Shown here: piece after piece, positions 1-5,346 of the stretch
How positions within the stretch are numbered: the first letter of the stretch is position 1
Layout: the number at the start of each line of letters is the position of its first letter
Assembly (NCBI GenBank): GCA_017627115.1
Contig: JAGAHK010000152.1
Location: 1 to 5,883 of the forward strand
DNA length: 5,883 nucleotides
Direction of reading: 5' to 3'
DNA from: Bacillota bacterium
GTDB lineage: Bacteria; Bacillota; Clostridia; Lachnospirales; CAG-274
Position numbers and translations under genes: made by a program
Notes under the pieces: generated by a model
The model's database searches: none
The model's input: only the letters and a program-made list of their open reading frames with translations
What the model was told of the DNA's origin: nothing

Positions 1-55
1 AACTCACGGTACAGTCGGGATAATAAATCGTTCCGTCAAAGTCATATACATTCAT
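1..55 (-). CDS. HAD-superfamily hydrolase, N-terminal fragment (runs off window)
   Basis: Only the first 18 codons are inside the window; they read MNVYDFDGTIYYPDCTVS. DFDGT is motif I of the haloacid dehalogenase superfamily: Asp5 would be the phosphoaspartate-forming nucleophile and Asp7 the general acid/base, as known for the family. The very short N-terminus before the motif resembles small phosphoserine-phosphatase-like HAD proteins of Clostridia, but the substrate cannot be told from this fragment. Two ATG codons lie in tandem (56-58 and 53-55). I chose the second because an AAAGGAG ribosome binding site (GGAG at 64-67) sits 8 bases before it but only 5 before the first; the difference is one residue. 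The gene appears to have its own promoter at 244-272 and a long structured leader. Confidence 0.75.
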   Translation of the reverse strand, partial: MNVYDFDGTIYYPDCTVS

Positions 56-237
56 CATTTTTTCTCCTTTGTCGGTTTTTATTCTAATCAAATACGCACT
101 TTGAACAGCTATCATAGTTACATAGCTGCCAAAAGTGCGTTTAAAGATATATAAAGGGCACAGTCATCCTGTGTTGTGTCAGCAAAACTCATTGACATAG
201 GCCGGTCAACCCCTTTATCAAAACTTTACAATATTAC
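56..237 (-). ncRNA. Structured 5' leader of the HAD gene, riboswitch-like candidate
   Basis: Transcription from the promoter at 244-272 would give a leader of about 180 nt. Read on the minus strand it can form P1 (211-218 with 151-158, AUAAAGGG/CCCUUUAU, 8 perfect pairs). P1 encloses P2 (205-209 with 192-196, UUGAC/GUCAA, 8-nt loop) and P3 (169-173 with 159-163, CACAG/CUGUG, 5-nt loop). P3 abuts P1 directly, and an 18-nt strand (174-191) joins P2 to P3. A second domain is a long hairpin (94-112 with 122-140). Then comes a purine-rich stretch with the ribosome binding site at 64-69. No U-tract follows the last hairpin, so control, if any, would more likely act on translation or RNA stability than by intrinsic termination. 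I do not recognise a known riboswitch class. The fold was made by eye, not computed. Confidence 0.45.
94..140 (-). repeat. Long imperfect inverted repeat (leader hairpin)
   Basis: Two 19-base arms (94-112 and 122-140) flank a 9-base loop. At the DNA level 16 of 19 positions are complementary. In minus-strand RNA two of the three mismatches become G-U wobbles, leaving one U-C mismatch and 18 pairs; in plus-strand RNA the same positions would be unpaired A-C. This asymmetry favours an RNA transcribed on the minus strand, matching the promoter direction. A protein-binding operator or a small mobile repeat remnant are alternatives. Confidence 0.7.
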
Positions 238-243
238 ACTCTT

Positions 244-272
244 ATTGTAGCACAAATCAACCGAATAGTCAA
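244..272 (-). promoter_or_regulatory. Housekeeping sigma (SigA-type) promoter for the HAD gene
   Basis: On the minus strand TTGACT (267-272) and TACAAT (244-249) are separated by exactly 17 bases. This matches the -35/-10 consensus at five of six positions in each box with optimal spacing. The expected transcription start is near 237. The -35 box overlaps the stop codon (269-271) of the preceding flavoprotein gene, so the HAD gene can be expressed independently although both lie on the same strand. Confidence 0.8.
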
Positions 273-916
273 TGCGTATTGTGTTTTGTATTCAGTTTTA
301 AGGCCATTTGATAGGCATTTTCAAGGTCTTTTGGAAAAGCAGTTTCCCTCATCATCTTTTTGTGTTCCTCATTGAACCCACCCATATTGAATTTGCTGTA
401 GTCCTTTGCCTGCAAGGTATCGCAGCAGGGATATATTTCCACATTTCCGTTCAGGGCGGAAAAAATGTTTTTCAGTTCAAGCGCTTTTGCACCGTACCAC
501 TTTTCGTATATATCATATGGCGCATTCATGGTAAGGATAATGCCTACATTTATTTTGCCCTTGAAATAATTTGAATAATCGTCATAAGACAAGGCACAAA
601 AATGCAGACGTTCAATAAGTGCATGAACCTGGCTTGTGATGTCACCGAGGTAGATAGGTGATCCGATAATGAGAGTATCGGCAGCAAAAATGCGGTCTAT
701 AACAGGTGACAGATCGTCTTTCCAATAGCATTTGCACCTTTCTTTTCCTTTCAGTTTACAGATAAGGCAGGAACGGCAGCCTGTAAACGACAGATCGTAA
801 AGGTCGATATATTCGGTCTCCGAGCCTGCCGCAGCCGCACCTTTTTGTGCAGATTTAAGCATAAGTGCAGTGTTTTGATTTTTTCGCAGACTTCCGTTAA
901 GAATAATAGTTTTCAT
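269..916 (-). CDS. Flavodoxin-family NAD(P)H-dependent oxidoreductase, iron-sulfur flavoprotein-like
   Basis: A 215-residue cytoplasmic flavodoxin-fold protein expected to bind FMN. The N-terminal strand and phosphate loop are typical (MKTIILNGSLRKNQNT; GSLRKNQNT at residues 8-16 would hold the FMN phosphate). GSPIYLGDITSQ (85-96) is the loop that contacts the flavin ring in the NADPH-dependent FMN reductase family. A compact cysteine cluster, C47-x2-C50-x2-C53-x7-C61-x-C63, resembles the 4Fe-4S motif of archaeal and clostridial iron-sulfur flavoproteins, which pass electrons between ferredoxin and FMN; cluster binding here is inferred. The length fits the family. The start is set by AGGAGGT at 921-927, 4 bases upstream of the ATG. 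No neighbour reveals the electron donor or acceptor. I see no clear promoter in the short upstream stretch, which runs into a dead KilA-N gene on the opposite strand. Confidence 0.85.
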   Translation of the reverse strand: MKTIILNGSLRKNQNTALMLKSAQKGAAAAGSETEYIDLYDLSFTGCRSCLICKLKGKERCKCYWKDDLSPVIDRIFAADTLIIGSPIYLGDITSQVHALIERLHFCALSYDDYSNYFKGKINVGIILTMNAPYDIYEKWYGAKALELKNIFSALNGNVEIYPCCDTLQAKDYSKFNMGGFNEEHKKMMRETAFPKDLENAYQMALKLNTKHNTH

Positions 917-920
917 ATTT

Positions 921-927
921 ACCTCCT
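921..927 (-). promoter_or_regulatory. Ribosome binding site of the flavoprotein gene
   Basis: On the minus strand AGGAGGT lies just upstream of the ATG at 914-916. It is a near-perfect match to the 16S anti-Shine-Dalgarno sequence and fixes the start codon. Confidence 0.85.
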
Positions 928-964
928 GAAATGTTACTTTTACAGTGTTCTTTTATTTCTTCTT

Positions 965-1720
965 ATTTCTTTGACCGATATTGCGAAATATAAAAGCGAT
1001 TCACCGAATGATGTTATAAAAAATTGGCTGCGCAGCAGAGAAACAATAGAGTTTCTCGGTTTATGGGAGTCTATGCACAATCCGGATTTTAAACCCGTCG
1101 AATTCGACGGGTTTAGAATGAGTGCGGGATTGAACAGTTTTACTATGTCGCCGCAAAAATGGATACAGGGCGTAAATGCTATAGGCATAGTTTCAAAATC
1201 GGGAAGATACGGCGGAACTTATGCTCATTCGGATATTGCATTTGAATTTGCTTCTTGGGTATCGGCTGAATTTAAACTCTACATAATCAAAGACTACAAA
1301 AGGCTTAAAAGCGATGAAAACAGCCGGCTGTCATTGGGTTGGAATTTGAACAGAGAAATCTCCAAACTGAACTATCGTATACAAACCGACGCAATTATGA
1401 ATAATCTTATCCCGCCGGAATTAACTTCCGCACAAATCGGATATAAATATGCCAGCGAAGCCGATCTGCTCAATGTGGCTTAATATGGTGTTACCGCAAA
1501 ACAATGGAGAGATAATAACCCCGATAAAAAAGGCAATATACGGGATAATTCGGACATCAATCATTTGCTTGTCTTGGCAAATTTGGAAAGCTACAATGCA
1601 ATTCTTATAGAACAAGGCAAAACGCAGGGAGAAAGACTGCAAATACTCAGAAATACAGCGGTTTCGCAGTTGACGGCATTGGAGAGGATAAATACGGACA
1701 GCATTCATAAATTAAAATGA
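965..1720 (+). pseudogene. KilA-N domain protein, 5'-truncated and interrupted by an in-frame TAA
   Basis: The reading begins inside the conserved core (ISLTDIAKYKSD at 965) and continues through hallmarks of the family: PNDVIKNWLRSR, TIEFLGLWE, FKPVEFDGF, SPQKWI, GGTYAHSDIAFEFASWVS and AEFKLYIIKDYKRL. KilA-N is a DNA-binding-type domain found in phage, mobile-element and accessory bacterial genes. After EADLLNVA a TAA (1481-1483) interrupts the frame, yet the same frame goes on for 79 more codons with the expected family tail (YGVTAKQWRDNNPDKKGN, then LESYNAILIEQGKTQGERL) to a TGA at 1718-1720. Relatives usually have Leu here, so a single TTA-to-TAA change explains the stop. The usual first 15-30 residues are missing. 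The ATG at 845 lies antisense inside the flavoprotein gene, and the codons it adds show no family similarity. Most likely dead; readthrough cannot be fully excluded. Confidence 0.8.
1090..1115. repeat. Perfect 26-bp palindrome inside the KilA-N remnant
   Basis: A 13-base half site running outward from a central GAATTC is mirrored without a mismatch, with no spacer. It covers the codons for the family-typical residues KPVEFDGF, so part of it is explained by coding content. As RNA it would be a strong GC-containing stem. Confidence 0.85.
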
Positions 1721-1773
1721 ATTACGGAATCTATCGTATATAACAGCAGTTGCAATAATACCACAACATTAAA

Positions 1774-1804
1774 GAAAAGCCCTCGGTTGATGAGAGGGCT
1801 TTTC
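1774..1804. terminator. Bidirectional intrinsic terminator
   Basis: An 11-base-pair perfect stem (GAAAAGCCCTC at 1774-1784 with GAGGGCTTTTC at 1794-1804) has a 9-base loop and a GC-rich centre. On the minus strand the stem runs into TTTTCTTT; on the plus strand the T-run is only the four T's inside the stem. It lies between two convergent gene remnants and is also the first good terminator downstream of the ABC transporter operon, about 430 bases past its last stop codon. Confidence 0.8.
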
Positions 1805-1810
1805 AAAATA

Positions 1811-2082
1811 TCATTGTATATACGGGACTAAAACATCATAGAATTTTTTGCTCCATTCAGCGTGGAATTTTGCCATTTGAAGCCAATCGGTCTCATTTGC
1901 AATGCTCACACCGCTAAGTGTAATAGAGATTTTAGACTATTTTACATCATCGTTTCTGTTCCACACTAATTGCGTACCAAGGCGGTTTCTATTTCTGTTT
2001 TGCGAAGATATAGCTTATCAAAAGCTTTTTTATTGGTATCTTTTTGTGTACTGCCAATTCTACTAAACCATCTACATACAGC
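1811..2082 (-). pseudogene. C-terminal remnant of a DUF4268-like protein, frameshifted and with stops
   Basis: The minus strand still shows clear coding content in two frames. From about 2076 to 1978 it reads CRWFSRIGSTQKDTN, then KKAFDKLYLRKTEIETAL. A one-base shift near 1976-1980 (best explained by a lost G) switches to GTQLVWNRNDDVK. An in-frame TAG (1937-1939) interrupts, then SKISITLSGVSIANETDW and LQMAKFHAEWSKKFYDVL lead to a TGA at 1811-1813. The pattern (F-D-x-L, K-x-x-I-E, L-x-W-x-R-x-D-D, D-W, terminal W-x3-FY-x-V-x2-P) resembles the C-terminal DUF4268 domain seen in uncharacterised and restriction-associated proteins; I recall this from the family and have not searched it. Another stop (TAA, 2083-2085) lies upstream, and beyond it I cannot follow the gene. 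Non-functional. Confidence 0.6.
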
Positions 2083-2085
2083 TTA

Positions 2086-2229
2086 CCGCTCAATTTTTGT
2101 TATAAGTTCTTATGCCAATATCGGCAAAATGGTGTAAAATTGGTGTATTTATAGTTTTTGTTGGCTTGTAACACCCGATTTAAGCGGTATTCACTGTAAT
2201 AATCACATAAAATAATAATTTGTACCGTT
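2086..2229. other. Intergenic stretch without recognisable content
   Basis: AT-rich sequence between the decayed remnant and the end of the transporter gene. Short open stretches on the minus strand (for example TPILHHFADIGIRTYNKN) could be further eroded parts of the remnant, but I cannot align them to a family. No hairpin with a T-run follows the transporter stop codon. Confidence 0.5.
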
Positions 2230-5200
2230 TTAATTTTTAGCTCTCTTTTTTCTTTCTTTTGGTGTCACACCTATTTCCACTTTACCCAGTATAAATGTTA
2301 TGAGCCACGCAAGCGCAAAGTAGATCAATGCTGTAGCGATAAGCGGGAAGAACGCCTCATAAGTACGGCTTCTTATAATATCACTCATTTTTGTAAGGTC
2401 CTGTATTGCAATATAGCCGACTACAGAAGTGTTTTTCAAAAGCGATATTATCTCGCCTTTATATACAGGCAAAAATCTTGTTGCTGCCTGCGGGAATATA
2501 AATTTGTAAAATGCCTGTCTTTCGGTAAATCCGAGTGCAAGCGCCGCTTCACGCTGACCCGGGTCAATAGACTCGATACCCGAGCGCATCATTTCCGAAA
2601 CATAAGCCGCAAGATTGAGCGAGAAGCCGATCACAGCCACAATAACTGCATTTATTCCCGTCTTGCCGAAAACAATGTAGTAAAGTATCATCAAAAGCAC
2701 AACTATAGGCGTACCCTGCAATATCCTTACATAAATTTTCGACAGCAAAACAGCAAGTCTGCTTCCCGTTCTTCTGAAAATACATATAAGGAAAGCAAGG
2801 ATAGTACCGAACAATGTGGAGAACACCGTTATTATTATAGTTGTCAATATACCCTGTGCAATAAGTTTCCAGCGGTCTTCTCTTATAAAGTTCTTTTCAA
2901 AACTATTCTTTAATTTTTTAAAGAATCCCGTTTTTTCCGTTATCTCTTTATCCTGCTCTGCTGCCGAAGCGGCTGTCGCAAGATCACTGCTTCTTACCGC
3001 AAGTACTATACCGCCGTTGTAGAACGGTTCGCTGAAAAGTACGCTTTCCGCACGTTCTGGTGTTATAGCAAGCGAAGATACACACATATCATACTTGCCC
3101 GAAACAAGCCCGGGTACGCTTGCCGAAAAATCAACATCCTCAATATCCATTGAATATCCGTATTCTTTACAGAATTTTACTGCAAGTGCCATAGCGTATC
3201 CCACATATTTACCGTCTTTTATATAAGAAAACGGTGTATCCGTGGAATTCGTGACAACTTTCAGCTTTTCGGGATTGTTTTCTATTTCGGAAAAATCAAC
3301 TACTTTTTTGCTCTCGTCGGTACCGAACCATATTGTATTCAACTCTTCAAGAGTTCCGTCCGCCTTGCACTTTTCCAGAAATTCGTTGAATTCCGCACAC
3401 AATTTTTTCGATTTTTCCGTATCCTTTTGAAAAGCAAAAGCATAATCATCGGGGTCTATCATTTCTTTTATATAGTCGATCTGCGGCTGCTCTGTATGCA
3501 TAGTGCGCAGCGCAGGCTCGTCACCCACATATCCGTCTATAAGCCCCTGATCCAATGCCGCATTGATATCGCTGTAGCTGTTGTAATACAAAAATTCGCT
3601 GTCGGGGAAGTTTTTAAGTGTCGGTTCTTCAAAACTTGTACCTGTGATTATACCGATCTTCTTGCCGTTGTAATCACGCCAATCCACAGTTTTTTTTGCA
3701 CTTTCCGTCACATTCTCCATATTGGCAATATCTGCCTTTCTTACAGCTATTACCGCACCGCCCAGATAATTCGGTTCGGAAAAATACACACTTTGCGAAC
3801 GTTCTTCGGTTATGGTCATACAGCTTGCGGCAAAGTCGCACATACCCGACTGCACCGAATTTATAAGCGCCTCGAAATTCATATCTACAAGTTCAAGTCC
3901 ATAACCGTGTTCCTTACAAAATCTGTACGCAATATCAACATCATATCCGACTATACGACCGTCTTTCATATATACAAACGGCGGATTTACCGACTGCAGC
4001 GCCATTTTTAAGGTGCCGTTTTCTGCACTAAGTTCATTAAGCGGGGGCAATATCTGCTTATCTTTATCGTTACCGAACCATGTACTGTCTATTTCGGCTA
4101 AAGTTCCGTCCGCTTTCAGTTTTTTGATATATTCACTGAATTTATCACAAAGCTCTTTTCCCTCCGTAGTTTTTGCAAAACAATATCCGTATGAATATTC
4201 ATCCATATATTCTTTTATATAGGCTAATTCGGGATTTTCGATCTCCATATATCTGATAACGGGTTCATCCGTGGCAAATGCATCGATCGCATTTCCCGAA
4301 AGAGCAGTCACAATATCGGGGTATCCGTTAAAATAGCAAATCTCCGAGTCGGGAATCTTCTCTTTTACCATTACATCTAATATCATGCCCGTACAAACGC
4401 CGATTTTCTTACCCGCATAGTCGGTATAACTTAAAGTCTTTGACGAATTGCCATCCGATTGATTTGCAATGTCCTCAGTTCTTACCGCAAGGGCTATACC
4501 GCCATGATATACAGGCTCGGAAAAACAAACAGCTTCTTTTCTTTCTTCCGTGACCGTAATATTGCTTGCTCCTATATCATATATGCCTGTTGATATGCCC
4601 AAAAGACCTGCTACTATCTTAACCTGATCGAAATTGGGTTTATAGCCGTATTTACGGCTGAACATATATATAAGTTCAACGGCATAACCTTTAAGCTCGT
4701 TATCTCCCGCTACATAACAAAACGGCACATCTGTAGAAACAACAAAAACGTTTATATTGCCGTTTTCTCCTGTAATACCCGAAGAATCCAAGGTTTTTAC
4801 AGATTCATCGTCACCGAACCATTTATTTTTCATTTTGTCCAGTTCGCCGCTTTTTTTCAATTCCGCAAGCATTTCGTTGAACTGTTCCTGCAGGGTCGCA
4901 CCTTTTTCGGTTTCTTTCTGGAAGGCAAAAGCGTATTCATCCTCTTTTATGACCTTTTTGATATAATCAACATCGGGATGTTCCTTTACCGCCATTCTCA
5001 GCACGGGTTCATCGTGAACAAAGCAATCTATCTTGTTTTGTGAAAGTGCCAACATAAGATCGCTCAATGTGTCATAATAAGAATATTCACTGTCGGGAAG
5101 ATATTTCAGCGTATTCTCCTCAAGAGATGAACCCGTAAGTATGCCCACCCTTTTGCCTATATAATCTTCATAAGTTACCTCTTTATTCGCCTGCACCTGT

Positions 5201-5331
5201 GTCTGCTCGGGCTGTTGTGTATTTTTCGTATCATTGCCTTTACGAGTTACCATCAAACCTATCCCCACACAGATAAGAACCAGCACGGCAATTATTATCG
5301 CATCTATTTTCTTTGTGTTTTTTCTGCTCAT
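2230..5331 (-). CDS. Polar amino acid ABC transporter: three substrate-binding domains fused to the permease
   Basis: A 1033-residue membrane protein combining receptor and channel of an importer. Residues 9-29 form an N-terminal membrane anchor, followed by a Q/T/N-rich linker to about 50. Residues 53-781 are three repeats of about 248 residues of family-3 (SBP_bac_3) binding-protein halves in the order C1-N1-C2-N2-C3-N3: C halves start at YxGK (57, 305, 554) and end at WFG (171, 418, 668); N halves start near 192, 440 and 689. Each N half keeps the T-x-E-R arginine (R264, R511, R760) and each C half the DEP aspartate (D107, D355, D604), the positions expected to bind the amino acid carboxylate and amino groups. 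Residues 816-1018 are a HisM/GlnP-type permease with about five membrane segments and the EAA loop (EAALALGFTERQAFYKFIFP, 928-947) that docks on the ATPase. The ligand is unknown; polar amino acid is inferred from family. Translationally close to the ATPase gene. Confidence 0.9.
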   Translation of the reverse strand: MSRKNTKKIDAIIIAVLVLICVGIGLMVTRKGNDTKNTQQPEQTQVQANKEVTYEDYIGKRVGILTGSSLEENTLKYLPDSEYSYYDTLSDLMLALSQNKIDCFVHDEPVLRMAVKEHPDVDYIKKVIKEDEYAFAFQKETEKGATLQEQFNEMLAELKKSGELDKMKNKWFGDDESVKTLDSSGITGENGNINVFVVSTDVPFCYVAGDNELKGYAVELIYMFSRKYGYKPNFDQVKIVAGLLGISTGIYDIGASNITVTEERKEAVCFSEPVYHGGIALAVRTEDIANQSDGNSSKTLSYTDYAGKKIGVCTGMILDVMVKEKIPDSEICYFNGYPDIVTALSGNAIDAFATDEPVIRYMEIENPELAYIKEYMDEYSYGYCFAKTTEGKELCDKFSEYIKKLKADGTLAEIDSTWFGNDKDKQILPPLNELSAENGTLKMALQSVNPPFVYMKDGRIVGYDVDIAYRFCKEHGYGLELVDMNFEALINSVQSGMCDFAASCMTITEERSQSVYFSEPNYLGGAVIAVRKADIANMENVTESAKKTVDWRDYNGKKIGIITGTSFEEPTLKNFPDSEFLYYNSYSDINAALDQGLIDGYVGDEPALRTMHTEQPQIDYIKEMIDPDDYAFAFQKDTEKSKKLCAEFNEFLEKCKADGTLEELNTIWFGTDESKKVVDFSEIENNPEKLKVVTNSTDTPFSYIKDGKYVGYAMALAVKFCKEYGYSMDIEDVDFSASVPGLVSGKYDMCVSSLAITPERAESVLFSEPFYNGGIVLAVRSSDLATAASAAEQDKEITEKTGFFKKLKNSFEKNFIREDRWKLIAQGILTTIIITVFSTLFGTILAFLICIFRRTGSRLAVLLSKIYVRILQGTPIVVLLMILYYIVFGKTGINAVIVAVIGFSLNLAAYVSEMMRSGIESIDPGQREAALALGFTERQAFYKFIFPQAATRFLPVYKGEIISLLKNTSVVGYIAIQDLTKMSDIIRSRTYEAFFPLIATALIYFALAWLITFILGKVEIGVTPKERKKRAKN
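2989..5175 (-). repeat. Three tandem repeats of about 248 codons encoding binding-protein halves
   Basis: Unit 1 is about 4432-5175 (residues 53-300), unit 2 about 3688-4431 (301-548), unit 3 about 2989-3687 (549-781, ending before the linker to the permease). Landmarks recur with almost constant spacing: YxGK at 57/305/554, DEP at 107/355/604, WFG at 171/418/668, FSEP at 270/517/766, LAVR or IAVR near 281/528/777. The copies have clearly diverged, so this is an old duplication rather than a recent or assembly-generated one. Confidence 0.85.
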
Positions 5332-5338
5332 TACAATA

Positions 5339-5346
5339 CACCTCCT
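5339..5346 (-). promoter_or_regulatory. Ribosome binding site of the transporter fusion, overlapping the upstream stop codon
   Basis: On the minus strand AGGAGGTG lies 7 bases upstream of the ATG at 5329-5331. Its first two bases are the last two of the TAG stop (5345-5347) of the ATPase gene. Ribosomes finishing the ATPase therefore end on the next gene's binding site, which suggests translational coupling. Confidence 0.85.

Noticed and set aside
308..574. 88-codon plus-strand frame
   Set aside because: Antisense to the flavoprotein coding sequence, with no ribosome binding site and no family resemblance.
845..964. ATG at 845 as the start of the plus-strand KilA-N gene
   Set aside because: It lies antisense within the flavoprotein gene, has no ribosome binding site that I can see, and the first 40 codons bear no resemblance to the KilA-N family.
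940..1188. 82-codon minus-strand frame opposite the KilA-N remnant, and the similar one at 1421-1708
   Set aside because: The opposite strand carries clear KilA-N family motifs at these positions; neither frame resembles a known protein.
2041..2095. Alternative minus-strand frame reading LSGKLYVDGLVELAVHKK
   Set aside because: It looks protein-like for a short stretch but loses sense immediately afterwards, while the neighbouring frame joins to the conserved remnant. A second frameshift here remains possible but cannot be shown by eye.
3427..4011. 194-codon open frame on the plus strand inside the transporter gene
   Set aside because: It is fully antisense to the well-supported fusion protein. 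Its Cys/His/Tyr-rich composition is typical of a shadow frame. The other plus-strand frames at 2816-3022, 3242-3430, 4013-4222 and 4757-4966 repeat at the same offset as the tandem repeats, so they too are by-products.
2989..5175. The tandem repeats as an assembly artefact or recent DNA duplication
   Set aside because: The three units are clearly diverged in protein sequence while keeping key residues and spacing, so they are old and under selection.
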